A stretch of 64,000 nucleotides of DNA from Thermincola carboxydiphila (GCA_016841325.1 JAENZJ010000010.1:30371-94370); one strand, 5' to 3'; positions 50,898 to 62,077 are shown, counted from the first letter of the stretch. Numbers and translations are program-made. The notes: generated from the sequence alone by a model not told the origin.

Positions 50898-53800
50898 TTA
50901 TTTGAAGAAAATCAAACCTCCACTGTGGTCCGCAGCGTAGAGGCGGCCATTGGAAATGGCAACATCTGTGCATTCTCCGACAGTTCCCGCTACCTCCCTG
51001 AGTACCGGGTTGGCCGGATCAGTCCAGTCAATTTTCACTACTCCGGCCTCAGCAAAGGCCACGTAAAAGAAAAGCCTGCCATTTACCAGGGTATAATCCA
51101 TTTTGAAAGCCCCGCCTGCCCAATCTTCATAACCTGATACTTCCTGCAGTTTAAAACGGCTTACGGCAACCGGCCTGTAGTCATACTGGAGCTGGCCGGT
51201 AAGACTTTTCTTCCACACTTCGGTGGGAGACACTCCGTCGGGAAGGGCTTCAGTAAGGTCTGCCATGCTGTAACAGACTACCCCAAAGCTGTCATAACTG
51301 AAATATGCCTGGTCACCGACAACCTTAACGTCAGTGGCCTGTCCGTCGGCAGCACCCACTTTGTCATCTTCATATTTGATCGGTTCAAACACCTTCACAA
51401 TTTCCATATTGTTTACATCGGTAATATCAACAACACCGACTCCCCGTGGGCCACAGGCAATCACAGCATAGGACCTGCCCGAATCCGGGTCATCCCAGAG
51501 GTCGATTCCAGAAGCTGTGCCCAGCGGCGGTTTTTGGCTGCCGGCGCCAATATTGGCTGTCATAAAACCACTTTCAGGGTCAGTGGAATCCCTGGTAATA
51601 TCATAAACCGTCAGACCGTTACTGCCATCAGCCACAAAGGCATAATTGCCCCGAATAGCCACATCATAGGCATGGTCCTGATATTGCAGCTCTTTTACAG
51701 TACCCCATTCGGCATTATGCTCAAAACAATCAGTCAAGGCCAGCGGCAACAGCAGTGGGTTCCCCACCTGACCGGCTCCGTTTTCCACTCCGGAAACATC
51801 GACACGCCTCAGTCCCAGGCTGGCACTTCCAGACCAGGCCGCGTTATTAACCGGGTCAAAGACCACATTGGTTGCATGTGAAGCAGGGTATATCTTGATA
51901 CCATCCACTATTTCAGGATATTCATCCTGAAGGGTATTTGCCACGAGGTGTACATCATCTGTGGCATAACCGCTATTGTCTGTCAGCTTCCATGCCGATA
52001 TGCCATGCGGCCCGTCAGCTACGTAAAGGTACTCACCGGAAGCTGCAATTCCCTGGCTGTGTCCGATAGAAATTGTCTGCCCTGAGGTCCCATCTGCAAA
52101 AGCCCCAATTTCATCTGTTGGCGGGAAGTACACCGGTACTGCATATCTTTCTTCCATTGTGGGTGCATTCAGATCCACGATATCTATGAAATTAAACCCA
52201 CCTGCACCGGCACACTCAAGGATGTCAACCTCGCCGGCAGTATCGATAGACATATTATCCATCAGCAGCAGCCTGTTTCCATGGCCATTGATTTCAGCAG
52301 TCACCAGTTTACAGGGAGCTTCATACATCCACTTGGGCATGGACTCATTGTCCAGCGGGTCATATGGAGACATATCAAATGAAGTGACAAACTCACTGTC
52401 AGGCCAGTGATCTCCCATGATACCATTAGAATCATTGTTATACGGAGCATTGGCCCCCTTCCAGCTGAGGTCGGGACTTCCGGCATCACCGATGATCATC
52501 AGCCCGGCAAAGTGATCAGTCAGGAACACATAATCTCCCCTGACCTGTACATCTACCACACCTGACTCTTTGAGCATCCCGGCGCCAAAGTACGGCAGCA
52601 AGCTCTCTGACTGTTCCCCGGTGGGCTCCTTGGGACCATTGGCAGGAACTGCGGGAATATAACCCAGGTATGTTGCATTAAACATGCTATCGGCACCTGC
52701 TCCGGCAGATGGCGCTGTATTCTGGTAACCGGTGATGTCTACTGCTATCAGACCACCCAGGGAATAGGCCAGGTAAGCAATGGTCCTGCCGTTAAATTCA
52801 GCAATATCTATGCCCTGGCACTTGTAATAATACTTTCCGTAGCGGTCAAAATCAGCCCACGGTGTGGGTGCATCCACATCGTTTTTCATTACCTGAAGGA
52901 TCTCAAAACTGGTCTGGCGGTAATCAGGCATTCCGGTTAACTCATCAATATAGGTTTCACCGGTAACTGTGTCGGTATGTACTGCCTGTTTCACATCCAT
53001 ATTAACAAACCAGTCTTCGGAGACAGCCGTATCAGTATACAGGTTATACCTGCCCACCTGTTCCAGGGTTGCCGGATCAAAGATTCCCATTCCCAGTGAA
53101 CCTAGACAGGCAAAGAGTCTGCCTCCGTACAATTTCAGGTCCACCGGGCCTCCCCATGGGTTCTCCCCGGCATACTGCAGCGTGAATTGCTCGTCTTCAA
53201 TTAAAAGGGTCCCTCCGGGTTCCAGCACCGGCCCGTTGTCCCCCAGGAGATTCTCCAGGGCTGTCCGGTGGATTCCATATTCGGGGTCAGCAATAAAAAG
53301 GTCTGTCCCGTCTGTGTCCAATGCGGCAACCGGAGCATTTTCACTGGAAATCTCATTATCATACAGGATGGCCCCGCCGCCTTCGGCAAAAGTAAGGCCG
53401 CTCATATAATAATTAATTCCAACTGTAAACTTCTGCACCATGTTCTCCGGGTCAGTCATGTCTATAACGGCTATACCCTCACTGCCCATGGAAACAAGGG
53501 CATACCTGACACCATTATAATCTATAATGTCAATATCATTCACAAATCCCGGAACATGGAGGTAATCTGCCACACCTGCAGAAGTCCCTACCGGAGCCGT
53601 ACAGAGTTTGCTTCCGATATTGAAAACAGACCATTCTGTACCATTATCGCTGAGCCTGGCAACTGCAGTTGTAGCCCCGCCTACCTGGACATTTTCTCCC
53701 AGGAAGGGGTACATATCAACAGGTTCCACAAAAACAGAAACCTTCCGTGAGCCCCGGTTTCCATCACTTCCGGTAACTGTCAGCCTGAATGTAAGCTCAG

Positions 53801-54632
53801 TGTCAACCGCCACCGCCAGGGAACTCACATCCACTACAGCTTTAGTAATATCAACAGGAGTGATATTGACCTTAGGGCCCCCGGCCTGAGTCCAGTTATA
53901 TACACTGCCTTCTACATTCCCTTCAAGCGCCGCGGTCAGGGTCACGGCAGCTGCTGTACCCTCATTGAACTCTGTGATGTCAGCAGACAGGGATACGATA
54001 TTTACTGAGGCCGATACCGGGTTAAGGGCAAAATCAAGTATTTCCGTCATCCCGGGATTAACAGTTACTGAACCGGAAGCAGCATTGTAACCGGCCGCTT
54101 CAGCAGTCACAGTATAGGTCCCCTGGGTTATTTCAAGAATATACTCCCCGGCAGCCCCGGTGGTAACCGACTGTCCGCTGTCTGTCACCACCGTCACCCC
54201 TTCAATGGGCTGACCGGTACTGCTGTCAGTTACAATTCCGGTTATTATCCCTGTAAAAGGGGCAGCCTCAGTAAGTGAAATATCCAGAACAGTTATCTGT
54301 GAATTTTTTATGTTGGCAGTTGCTGAAAATTTATTATATCCTTCCGCCTGGCAGGATACCGTATATTTTCCGGCCGGCAGTTCAGATATGGAATAGGTTC
54401 CGGTATCATCTGCAGCAGTGGTAAATGTCCCTGAACTTCCGGAAACGCCGACAACTGCTCCGGAAACAGCTACTCCGGAAACGGAATCTGTCACCATACC
54501 GCTGAGTGTTCCAGCCGTTGGGCTTGTCCCCTCTTTTGCGCCTTTACCGGCATATACCGGGCCGGCGAAAAGAGACATCATTAAAACAAGGCACACCAGC
54601 AGGGATATATATTTTCTCGCCTTGGTAGTCAT
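50898..54632 (-). CDS. secreted LVIVD-type beta-propeller protein with carboxypeptidase-regulatory-like domains
   Basis: A 1244-residue exported protein. The signal peptide ends around AGPVYAGKG (residue 29). Two carboxypeptidase-regulatory-like domains follow (about 41-122 and 127-206: SGMVTDSVSGVAVSGAVV, TGIVTDSSTGQPIEGVTVV), then a PKD/Ig-like domain (about 208-308, YNWTQAGGPKVNI). From about residue 315 there are many LVIVD-type blades (ALVSMGSEGIAVIDMTDPENM, VFLTDHFAGLMIIGDAG, FVADGSNGLTVYDITRD, YAVIACGPRGVGVVDITDV). No catalytic motif or wall anchor is seen. It is probably an extracellular binding or adhesion protein. ATG 54632 follows GAGGGAGG. A single-gene unit. Confidence 0.88.
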   Translation of the reverse strand: MTTKARKYISLLVCLVLMMSLFAGPVYAGKGAKEGTSPTAGTLSGMVTDSVSGVAVSGAVVGVSGSSGTFTTAADDTGTYSISELPAGKYTVSCQAEGYNKFSATANIKNSQITVLDISLTEAAPFTGIITGIVTDSSTGQPIEGVTVVTDSGQSVTTGAAGEYILEITQGTYTVTAEAAGYNAASGSVTVNPGMTEILDFALNPVSASVNIVSLSADITEFNEGTAAAVTLTAALEGNVEGSVYNWTQAGGPKVNITPVDITKAVVDVSSLAVAVDTELTFRLTVTGSDGNRGSRKVSVFVEPVDMYPFLGENVQVGGATTAVARLSDNGTEWSVFNIGSKLCTAPVGTSAGVADYLHVPGFVNDIDIIDYNGVRYALVSMGSEGIAVIDMTDPENMVQKFTVGINYYMSGLTFAEGGGAILYDNEISSENAPVAALDTDGTDLFIADPEYGIHRTALENLLGDNGPVLEPGGTLLIEDEQFTLQYAGENPWGGPVDLKLYGGRLFACLGSLGMGIFDPATLEQVGRYNLYTDTAVSEDWFVNMDVKQAVHTDTVTGETYIDELTGMPDYRQTSFEILQVMKNDVDAPTPWADFDRYGKYYYKCQGIDIAEFNGRTIAYLAYSLGGLIAVDITGYQNTAPSAGAGADSMFNATYLGYIPAVPANGPKEPTGEQSESLLPYFGAGMLKESGVVDVQVRGDYVFLTDHFAGLMIIGDAGSPDLSWKGANAPYNNDSNGIMGDHWPDSEFVTSFDMSPYDPLDNESMPKWMYEAPCKLVTAEINGHGNRLLLMDNMSIDTAGEVDILECAGAGGFNFIDIVDLNAPTMEERYAVPVYFPPTDEIGAFADGTSGQTISIGHSQGIAASGEYLYVADGPHGISAWKLTDNSGYATDDVHLVANTLQDEYPEIVDGIKIYPASHATNVVFDPVNNAAWSGSASLGLRRVDVSGVENGAGQVGNPLLLPLALTDCFEHNAEWGTVKELQYQDHAYDVAIRGNYAFVADGSNGLTVYDITRDSTDPESGFMTANIGAGSQKPPLGTASGIDLWDDPDSGRSYAVIACGPRGVGVVDITDVNNMEIVKVFEPIKYEDDKVGAADGQATDVKVVGDQAYFSYDSFGVVCYSMADLTEALPDGVSPTEVWKKSLTGQLQYDYRPVAVSRFKLQEVSGYEDWAGGAFKMDYTLVNGRLFFYVAFAEAGVVKIDWTDPANPVLREVAGTVGECTDVAISNGRLYAADHSGGLIFFK

Positions 54633-54832
54633 TAAAAAGCCTCCCTCATTAATCTCAAAATCGGTTTATTTTTTACTTAGTCTTTTTTGTTTTTTTCTTT
54701 TTTTATTTTTACCTTTTTGTTTTGTCTCTCTGTCAAAAAAAGCCCCAACGTCACCTCCACAGATAATTTCCTATCCTGGCTGAATATTCTACAAAAATCC
54801 CTGTTGTCAAAAAATTCTGTAAATACTGCTCC

Positions 54833-54856
54833 TTAAAAAAACCGACATATGTCGGT
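54833..54856 (-). terminator. terminator-like palindrome in the leader region
   Basis: ACCGACATATGTCGGT followed by six Ts on the minus strand, about 200 bp before the propeller-protein start and well past the folC terminator. Confidence 0.6.
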
Positions 54857-55144
54857 GACTCACAAAATCACTCACTTATTTATAGGTTATTTACTAATAA
54901 AATAAGTATTAGTATTAATTATAAAGCTGGAATTCGCTATTTTCAACCATTTTTTTCTTTTTTATTTACCACATTATGTAATACTACAAATTTAAATGTC
55001 TTGAACCTGTAGGTATCTTCAGTAAATTATTTTTTCAAGAACAAAAGGTTCTATTGAAACTTTAAGGAAACTTTTTTTGATATCCGGAAGTTATGCTTTG
55101 AGGTTATCCACAATTATACCTCAAAGTATAATTTCCTGAATATT
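54857..55144. other. AT-rich gene-free stretch
   Basis: No open frame with a ribosome site. It holds one clear inverted repeat (ACTTTGAGGT...ACCTCAAAG near 55097-55126) and long A/T runs. Because a terminator-like hairpin closes it on the minus strand, it may encode a short untranslated RNA. I recognise no riboswitch class. Confidence 0.4.
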
Positions 55145-55171
55145 AAAAAAGAGACCGGTTTTCCGGCCTCT
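55145..55171 (-). terminator. intrinsic terminator after folC
   Basis: GAGGCCGG pairs with CCGGTCTC around AAAA, then TTTTTT, on the minus strand. Confidence 0.9.
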
Positions 55172-55198
55172 CCCGTTTGCTCTTGTGAAGCGGAATAT

Positions 55199-56494
55199 TT
55201 ATGGCTGCCCGGCAAACAATGCCCGTGCTTCAGCAACCATGTACAGTGAACCGGTAATACATACCAGGTCTTCAGTCTCAGCCATTTCCATCCCTTTTTG
55301 CACAGCCAGGCGGATATCTTCGATCAGGTAAACCTCATCAATATATTTCCTCACTTCATCAGCTATCTTTTCCCAGTCCCCTGCTCTCGGTGAATTGGGT
55401 TTAGTCACCACCACCGCCTTGGCCAGGGGTGCCAGCATAGCGACAACCTTTTCTCTTTCCTTGTCACCGAGCATTCCGAATACCAGGATAAGATTCCTGT
55501 AGGAAAACACCTCGGTCAGGGCTTTCTTCAGGGTTGCCGAACCATGGAGGTTGTGGGCGCCGTCAAGCACCACCCGGGGATTCTCCCTGACTGTCTCCAG
55601 GCGAGCCGGCCACCTGGCCCCGGCAAGGCCGCGGGCAACTGTCTCTGCATCAAAGACATATCCATTACCCGCCAGCTGTTCAACTGCCGCAACAGCGGTT
55701 GCTGCATTTATCACCTGGTGATGTCCTGCCAGACTTATGAAGAGGTTTTTATAAACCCTCTCCGGGGTGTGGATATCAAATTCCTGGCCTTCAGGGGTGC
55801 TGTTTTTCAATTGCCAGGTAACATCCCGGCCTATTTGCACGAGGATACAACCCTTTTCCCCGGCTGCTTTCCGGATCACCTCAAGGGCATCGGGGTCATC
55901 AGCAGCAGTTACCACCGGTATCCCTTGCTTGATTATCCCTGACTTCACCCCGGCTATCTCCCTTACCGAATTACCCAGGTAATCCATGTGGTCCATGGCC
56001 ACATTCGTGATTACCGATACCAGGGGAATCACCACATTGGTAGAATCAATAGCTCCCCCCAGGCCCACCTCCAGGACCAGGAAATCCACGTTTTCCCGGT
56101 AAAAGTACAGGAAACCAAGTGCCGTACTGACTTCAAATTCAGTGGGATGCTCAAAGCCTTCAGCAACCATTTCCTCCAGGTGAGGCCTGAGGACAGTCAT
56201 CATTTCAGCGATACGGTCCCTGCTGATGTCCATACCGTCGATCTTGTACCTTTCACAATAGGAGTGAATGTGAGGTGAGGTAAACATACCGGTTCTGTAA
56301 CCCGCGGCCTGCAAAATACCGGCTATCATCGTGGCTGTGGAACCCTTGCCGTTGGTCCCTCCTACATGGATAACCCTGAGTTCCCGGTGGGGATTGCCAA
56401 GTCTCCTTAACAGTTCCTCAATCCGGTTTAATCCAAAGTTAAACCCGAATTTAGTAAGGTTGCGCAAAAACTCAATTGATTCATCAAAGTTCAT
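55199..56494 (-). CDS. folC: folylpolyglutamate synthase / dihydrofolate synthase
   Basis: 431 residues of the Mur-ligase-type family: P-loop HVGGTNGKGSTATMIAGIL, FTSPHIHSYCERYKIDG, VLEVGLGGAIDSTNV, AMDHMDYLG and, in the C-domain, LDGAHNLHGSATLKKAL. It adds glutamates to folates. ATG 56494 follows AAAGGAACGGG. It is downstream of valS with a 60-bp gap and probably in the same transcript. Confidence 0.96.
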   Translation of the reverse strand: MNFDESIEFLRNLTKFGFNFGLNRIEELLRRLGNPHRELRVIHVGGTNGKGSTATMIAGILQAAGYRTGMFTSPHIHSYCERYKIDGMDISRDRIAEMMTVLRPHLEEMVAEGFEHPTEFEVSTALGFLYFYRENVDFLVLEVGLGGAIDSTNVVIPLVSVITNVAMDHMDYLGNSVREIAGVKSGIIKQGIPVVTAADDPDALEVIRKAAGEKGCILVQIGRDVTWQLKNSTPEGQEFDIHTPERVYKNLFISLAGHHQVINAATAVAAVEQLAGNGYVFDAETVARGLAGARWPARLETVRENPRVVLDGAHNLHGSATLKKALTEVFSYRNLILVFGMLGDKEREKVVAMLAPLAKAVVVTKPNSPRAGDWEKIADEVRKYIDEVYLIEDIRLAVQKGMEMAETEDLVCITGSLYMVAEARALFAGQP

Positions 56495-56554
56495 TTTTCC
56501 CGTTCCTTTCAACAAGACGCTGTTTCTTCGGGCCTCCGCAGGTTCAGATTCCCG

Positions 56555-59197
56555 TTATCTGAGGCTGTTCAGCCTCTCCTCCAAAGCTCCTTTCTTTTCG
56601 ATGAACCCGGCCTGTTTGGCCTTTTCTTTTTCAATAACATCAGCCGGGGCCTTATCCAGGAACCCCTTGTTGGACAGTTTGCCATTTACCCGGGCAAGTT
56701 CCTTCTCCAAGGCGCCCAGTTCTTTTTGCAGCCTGGCAATTTCTTTGTCAATGTCTATCAGGCCTTTAAGGGGCATAAATATTTCCAGGCCACCGGTCAT
56801 TGCTGTCATTGCCTGTTCAGGCTTGGTGTCAAGGGAACGGGCAACCGTCATTTCCGATGCCGCTCCCAACTGTTCCACATACTCCCTGCCATCATTCAAG
56901 GCAGCATAGCTGATATCATTATTTGCCGCAATAATGATCTCCGCTTTCCGTGAAGGCGGGACATTCATTTCACCCCTGATATTTCTGATGGCCTTTACAG
57001 TTTCCATGACAACAGTCATTTTTTTCACTGCTTCATCATCGCTTAATGATTCACTGTATGCGGGCCACTCCTGTGTCATAATGGTTTGTCCCTCATGGGG
57101 GAGATGCTGCCAGAGTTCCTCGGTAATAAACGGCATCATTGGGTGCAGCAGCTTGAGAGTGTTTGAAAGTACATACCAAAGTACGTACTGGGCCGTCTTT
57201 TTGCTGGTTTCATCCTTTTTCCCGTACAAAGCCGGTTTAACCAGTTCAATGTACCAGTCACAGAATTCGTTCCAGATGAATTCGTACAGGATCCTGGCCG
57301 CTTCACCCAGGTCGTATCTTTCCATGTTCCTGGTAACTTCCCTGGCAGTTTCATTATAACGTGACAATATCCACCGGTCTGCCAGGGAATAGTCCTGACC
57401 GACTTCTTCCGGGCTGAACCCTTCCAGGTTCATCATCACAAACCGGGAAGCATTCCATATCTTGTTGGCAAAATTCCGCGTATTTTCCAGGCGCTCAAAA
57501 TGGAATCTGACATCATTCCCCGGAGTATTTCCGGTAATCAGCATAAACCTAAGGGTGTCAGCGCCGAATTTATCAATTACTTCTATGGGATCAACACCGT
57601 TGTTCAGGGACTTGCTCATCTTCCGGCCCTGTGAATCCAATATCAGCCCATGGATGAAAACTTCCGTGAAGGGAACTTCACCCATAAATTCCAGGGCCAT
57701 AAATATCATCCTGGCAACCCAGAAAAATATAATATCCCTGCCGGTAACCAGTACCGATGTCGGATAAAAATGTTCCAGTTCAGGGGTTTTTTCCGGCCAG
57801 CCCAGAGTGGAAAAAGGCCAGAGTCCCGAACTGAACCAGGTATCCAGCACATCAGGGTCCTGTTCCAGATGTTGACTGTTACATTTGGTACAGTTTGCCG
57901 GCGGCTCGGTGTCACAGATAATCTCACCACAATCACGGCAGTACCATACAGGTATCCGGTGTCCCCACCATAACTGGCGCGATATGCACCAGTCACGGAT
58001 GTTTTCCATCCAGTTAAGGTAGACCTTGGTAAACCTCTCAGGGACAAACCTGACCCTGCCCTCTTTGGCTGCCCTGATAGCCGGTTCAGCCAGGGGCTTC
58101 ATTTTTACAAACCACTGCTTGGAGATCATCGGCTCAACAGTTGTCGCACACCGGTAGCACTGCCCTACTGCATGAGTGTGATCCTCGACCTTGAGGAGAA
58201 AACCACCTTCCTTCAGGTCCTTCAGGATCTCACTGCGGCATTCGTACCTGTCCATGCCCTGATATTTGCCGGCTGCTTCATTCATGGTGCCATCCAGGTT
58301 CATGACATTGATTTCAGGAAGATTGTGCCTTTTACCAACCTCAAAGTCATTGGGGTCATGGGCCGGGGTTATTTTGACCACCCCTGTCCCAAACTCAGGG
58401 TCAACATAGGTGTCGGCAACTACCGGAATCTCCCTGCCTACAATGGGAAGGATTACGGTTTTGCCTACCAGGTGACGGTAGCGCTCATCATCAGGGTGGA
58501 CGGCCACGGCAGTGTCACCAAGCATGGTCTCCGGACGTGTTGTGGCCAGGTATATATATTCATCACTGTGTTTTACCGGATATCTAAGGTGATAGAAATG
58601 GCCTCCCTGTTCCTCATGCTCTACCTCAATATCTGAAATGGTGGTCCGGCACTTGGGGCACCAGTTAATGATGTAATTGTCCTGATAAATGAGCCCCTTG
58701 CGATACAGGTCCACAAATACCTTCTGGACTGCCCTGGAACATCCTTCATCCATGGTAAACCTTTCCCGCTCCCAGTCACAGGATGAACCAAGCACCCGGA
58801 GCTGGCCTGCTATTCTGTCATGGTAGAGCTCTTTCCATTCCCAGACCCTTTCCAGGAATTTTTCCCGGCCCAGGTCATATTTGGACAGACCTTCTTTGGC
58901 AATCTGCTCCTCAACCTTGGCCTGGGTAGCAATCCCCGCATGGTCGGTCCCCGGCATCCACAGGGCATTGTACCCCTGCATCCGGCGCCACCTAATCAGG
59001 ATGTCCTGAAGTGTGTTGTCCATGGCATGTCCCATGTGCAGGGCCCCGGTGACATTAGGCGGGGGCATCACAATAGTAAACGGTTTTTTGTCCTTTTCCA
59101 CCTCAGCATGAAAAAAACAATTGGTTTCCCAGAACTCATAAAGTCTCTTTTCGACCTGCTGCGGGTCATAAATTGTCGGTATGTTTTTCTGTTCCAT
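56555..59197 (-). CDS. valS: valyl-tRNA synthetase
   Basis: 880 residues, class I. HIGH motif in [16 protein letters not shown] near residue 47, KMSKS in [12 protein letters not shown] near residue 525, an editing domain between, a Zn-type CRDCGE/CTKC set and the C-terminal coiled-coil arm ([30 protein letters not shown]). ATG 59197 has an AGGAGGAAG site. It is controlled by the valine T-box upstream. Confidence 0.97.
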   Translation of the reverse strand: MEQKNIPTIYDPQQVEKRLYEFWETNCFFHAEVEKDKKPFTIVMPPPNVTGALHMGHAMDNTLQDILIRWRRMQGYNALWMPGTDHAGIATQAKVEEQIAKEGLSKYDLGREKFLERVWEWKELYHDRIAGQLRVLGSSCDWERERFTMDEGCSRAVQKVFVDLYRKGLIYQDNYIINWCPKCRTTISDIEVEHEEQGGHFYHLRYPVKHSDEYIYLATTRPETMLGDTAVAVHPDDERYRHLVGKTVILPIVGREIPVVADTYVDPEFGTGVVKITPAHDPNDFEVGKRHNLPEINVMNLDGTMNEAAGKYQGMDRYECRSEILKDLKEGGFLLKVEDHTHAVGQCYRCATTVEPMISKQWFVKMKPLAEPAIRAAKEGRVRFVPERFTKVYLNWMENIRDWCISRQLWWGHRIPVWYCRDCGEIICDTEPPANCTKCNSQHLEQDPDVLDTWFSSGLWPFSTLGWPEKTPELEHFYPTSVLVTGRDIIFFWVARMIFMALEFMGEVPFTEVFIHGLILDSQGRKMSKSLNNGVDPIEVIDKFGADTLRFMLITGNTPGNDVRFHFERLENTRNFANKIWNASRFVMMNLEGFSPEEVGQDYSLADRWILSRYNETAREVTRNMERYDLGEAARILYEFIWNEFCDWYIELVKPALYGKKDETSKKTAQYVLWYVLSNTLKLLHPMMPFITEELWQHLPHEGQTIMTQEWPAYSESLSDDEAVKKMTVVMETVKAIRNIRGEMNVPPSRKAEIIIAANNDISYAALNDGREYVEQLGAASEMTVARSLDTKPEQAMTAMTGGLEIFMPLKGLIDIDKEIARLQKELGALEKELARVNGKLSNKGFLDKAPADVIEKEKAKQAGFIEKKGALEERLNSLR

Positions 59198-59307
59198 TCT
59201 TCTTCCTCCTGCACTTTTCGTTTTCTCTCTGCTGTTAGCTTTAAAAATGACAGTCCCTCACATATGCACCCCCGGTCATTTCCGAGAGCTAACAATACGA
59301 GTAAAAA

Positions 59308-59555
59308 TAAAAAACTCCCTCATCCCGTAAGGACGAAAGAATCTTCCGCGGTACCACCTTAATTCCGGACACCTTTTTAAAGGCGCCGGCTCTCTGCTTC
59401 GCTGTAACGGGCTGCCCGGAACCACCTACTTAGGAATGTTCGGCGACACAACTCCGGAGCGACTTCGAATTCTGCAGCCATCAGGGGGACTCTCAGCCAG
59501 GGGCCCCCCCTCTCTGTGAGGTCATGAATCCTACTACTCTCCTTCAACGTCTCTA
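59308..59555 (-). promoter_or_regulatory. T-box leader, valine specifier (GTC)
   Basis: Minus-strand reading gives an AGAGAG box, specifier GAA-GTC-G near 59463-59469, T-box GGTGGTACCGCGG (about 59346-59358) and a terminator hairpin (CGTCCTTACGGGATGAGGGA type) with TTTTTT. GTC is a valine codon, as expected in front of valS. Confidence 0.93.
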
Positions 59556-59581
59556 ATAGATTGCATTTGTCTGAATTATAT

Positions 59582-59609
59582 ATTATATCAAACAGGGCCG
59601 TGTTGTCAA
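59582..59609 (-). promoter_or_regulatory. sigma-A promoter of valS T-box unit
   Basis: TTGACA (59609-59604), 16 bp, TATAAT (59587-59582): both hexamers match the consensus exactly. Confidence 0.88.
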
Positions 59610-59657
59610 ATGTTGTATGTCAATAAACAGCTAACAGACTTTCTTTGCGATTTACTG

Positions 59658-59685
59658 TAAAGTTTATTGCCAATTATTACGATTG
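59658..59685 (+). promoter_or_regulatory. possible sigma-D (flagellar/chemotaxis) promoter
   Basis: TAAAGTTT (59658-59665), 12 bp, TACGATTG (59678-59685). The -35 is perfect for the flagellar sigma factor, while the -10 keeps only the central CGAT of GCCGATAT. It precedes a chemoreceptor gene. Confidence 0.45.
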
Positions 59686-59694
59686 TAGTATTAG

Positions 59695-59808
59695 TGTGGG
59701 TTTTAGACTACCCACGGACAAAGTCGGTTTAGATAAGGGGGGATAACAGCACCCGGTCTTAATCTACGTGGCAACGTAGTACTGCACATATTTTCAAGAG
59801 TATGGGAA
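59695..59808 (+). promoter_or_regulatory. structured 5' leader of the chemoreceptor gene
   Basis: Two clear hairpins, GTGGGT...ACCCAC (59697-59714) and CTACG-TGGCAA-CGTAG (59764-59779), flank a purine-rich centre with GGGGGG. No known cyclic di-GMP riboswitch consensus is recognised. Confidence 0.35.
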
Positions 59809-59819
59809 GGTGAGAAACT

Positions 59820-61643
59820 ATGGTCGGAAAGCTCAGCCGGAGCATTCAGTGGAAGGTAAATTTTACGGCAGTGCTGATAATATGTATTGCACTTATTGTG
59901 TCAACATTTATTGGTTACCGTAAGGAAACCGGTATTCTACACAGCGAACTGGAAGACAAGGGTATGATGGTACTGGCTCCCTATGTAAGTATCGCCCAGG
60001 ATTCTGTCAACAGCGGGAACTATGACCTCTTAAGAAATGCTTACAAAGAACTGATGGAATTTGATGATGAGGTAAGGTATCTGGTACTGGTTGATAAAAC
60101 AGGTAAAGCCTTCGTGCACAGCAGCCTCGACAGGGAAGGCCGCATTTTCGACGACCCGGTGGGTATCAGGGCAGCCACAGCCGTCGAGCCCCTGGCACAG
60201 TTATATAACCGTGATACCGGTGAACTGATTTACGACATTTCATATCCTGTCAAGATTGACAGACAGCACTGGGGAGCCATGAGGATGGGAATCCCGGTTG
60301 ATATCCTGAAAACAGCTCAAGCCGATGCCCTGAAATCTGCCATATTTACAGCAATTATAGTTATTACTGCCTCTGTTTTGGTGATGGCCTTCGTTGTAAG
60401 GCGTATCCTGGCCCCGGTTAATCATGTGGTTGATAAGACCAGGCTTGTGTCCCAGGGAGACTTCACCCAAACCGTGGAAGTAAATTCAAATGATGAAATC
60501 GGTTTAATGGCAAAAGCTTTCAATGAAATGACCTCAAATATCCGTTCCCTGATCACTCAGGTTAAAGAAACTGCTTCACAGGTGGCAGAAACGAGCACAC
60601 AGTTGTCCAGGAACTCAGATGAATCCTCCCAGGTAATATCGCGCGGTGCTGCCGCCGTTCAGGAAGTTGCAGACGGAAATGCCAGCCTTGCAGAAAATAT
60701 CTCGGAAATAGATAAGGTAGTAAACCAGTTGGGAGAAACCATCCGGCATATCGCCGGCGGTGCCCAGGAGCAGGCTTCATCGGTCAACAGGGTCTCTACC
60801 TCTGTTGGGGAAATGGCGACAGCCATAGAAGAGGTGGCTGCAAATGCCGGCCGCGTTTCTGAAAGCGCTATAAAAACAACAGCTGTGGCCAAAAACGGCA
60901 GCCAGGCGGTTTTGGCCACTGTTAATGGAATGGGCCGGATAAAAGATAAAGTATATGAAACCGCCGAAAAAATCAAGGAACTTGGCCAGCGTTCCCAACA
61001 AATCGGTGAAATTATTGAAGTCATTGATGAAATTGCTGAACAGACAAACCTGCTGGCCTTAAATGCCGCCATCGAGGCTGCAAGGGCCGGGGAACACGGC
61101 AAAGGATTCGCTGTCGTGGCTGATGAGGTTAGAAAACTCGCAGAAAGGTCTGGCTCTGCTACCAAAGAAATAGCCGTCCTGGTAACAGATATCCGGAGAG
61201 GGATTGACCGGGCAGTAAGCGCTATGGAAGAAGGAACCGGTGAAGTTGAGGAAGGAGTCAACCTGGCGACTGCTGCAGGCAAGGCCCTTGATGAAATTAC
61301 AGCAACCGTCGGAGAGGTCCTGGACCAGGTAAACGCAATTTCAGCCGGAGCCCAGCAGGCAGCAGCAGGCAGCACTGAAGTTGTGCAGAGTATGGAGACT
61401 GTAGCCGCTGTTACCCAGGAGAATACGGCAGCAACAGAACAGATGGCTGCCGGCAGTGACCAGGTTGTATCATCCATGGGCCATATTTCTGCAATCTCAG
61501 AAAAGAGTACTTCAGCTGCCAATGAAATTTCGGCATCCACTCAGGAAATGGCAGCCTCTATTGAGGAGATTGCCGCCTCATCCAGGCATCTATCAGAGAT
61601 GTCCGGAAAACTTAATTTACTTGTAGGGAAATTCAAGGCATAA
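59820..61643 (+). CDS. methyl-accepting chemotaxis protein
   Basis: 607 residues: TM1 (about 14-32), an extracellular Cache-like sensor (33-165), TM2 (about 175-195), HAMP (about 195-248) and a cytoplasmic signalling domain. The domain's hairpin tip reads [43 protein letters not shown], as needed for CheA/CheW binding. Ligand unknown. ATG 59820 follows GGAAGGTG. It stands alone, divergent from valS. Confidence 0.95.
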   Translation: MVGKLSRSIQWKVNFTAVLIICIALIVSTFIGYRKETGILHSELEDKGMMVLAPYVSIAQDSVNSGNYDLLRNAYKELMEFDDEVRYLVLVDKTGKAFVHSSLDREGRIFDDPVGIRAATAVEPLAQLYNRDTGELIYDISYPVKIDRQHWGAMRMGIPVDILKTAQADALKSAIFTAIIVITASVLVMAFVVRRILAPVNHVVDKTRLVSQGDFTQTVEVNSNDEIGLMAKAFNEMTSNIRSLITQVKETASQVAETSTQLSRNSDESSQVISRGAAAVQEVADGNASLAENISEIDKVVNQLGETIRHIAGGAQEQASSVNRVSTSVGEMATAIEEVAANAGRVSESAIKTTAVAKNGSQAVLATVNGMGRIKDKVYETAEKIKELGQRSQQIGEIIEVIDEIAEQTNLLALNAAIEAARAGEHGKGFAVVADEVRKLAERSGSATKEIAVLVTDIRRGIDRAVSAMEEGTGEVEEGVNLATAAGKALDEITATVGEVLDQVNAISAGAQQAAAGSTEVVQSMETVAAVTQENTAATEQMAAGSDQVVSSMGHISAISEKSTSAANEISASTQEMAASIEEIAASSRHLSEMSGKLNLLVGKFKA

Positions 61644-61663
61644 TTGGTCCGGGGCTGATATTT

Positions 61664-62077
61664 TCAGCCCCGGAGATACCTTTTTCTGATCCGTTGTCTC
61701 TGTAACGGCCGCAGGTTAATTCCGACCACTCCTCCCACTGCCCCGGCAAACAGCATCCCGGCGGAGGAAATCAGGGTACTCACCCCAAATTCAGCGTTTG
61801 GAAACATCAATGCTTTCACGACCCAAATGACGGTAAGGTAAAACAGAGCTACAATTCCACCGTGAAGCCAGCCAAGAGTACCATCTGCCATTGCCCCGTT
61901 TAACCCCCCCAGGAAAACGCTTATAAATGCCACTGTCATTAACCCTGTACGCAGGTAAATGACTTCTGACTCCGTGACTGCCCCATAGGCTGCCAAAGCT
62001 GCAAACCCCAGGGCAGCGGTCAGAAATGCCGTCTTCCCCCCGGCTCTCAGTGCCTCCAGTACTGACCTCGGATTCAT
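61664..62077 (-). CDS. TIGR04086-type membrane protein
   Basis: A 137-residue protein with four hydrophobic segments and a basic C-terminus (RPLQRQRIRKRYLRG), resembling the TIGR04086/YrzE family. Function unknown. It is convergent with the chemoreceptor gene and lies 15 bp downstream of the antiporter gene, so the two may be co-transcribed. Confidence 0.75.
   Translation of the reverse strand: MNPRSVLEALRAGGKTAFLTAALGFAALAAYGAVTESEVIYLRTGLMTVAFISVFLGGLNGAMADGTLGWLHGGIVALFYLTVIWVVKALMFPNAEFGVSTLISSAGMLFAGAVGGVVGINLRPLQRQRIRKRYLRG

Noticed and set aside
54661-54730. Long T-rich run as a plus-strand terminator
   Set aside because: No stem precedes it on the plus strand; it is the A-rich leader of the minus-strand gene.
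59695-59808. Cyclic di-GMP riboswitch before the chemoreceptor gene
   Set aside because: Hairpins are present but the conserved class I sequence blocks are not.
60659-61540. 293-residue antisense frame in the chemoreceptor gene
   Set aside because: Mirror of the Ala/Glu-rich coiled coil; the sense strand has the complete receptor signature.
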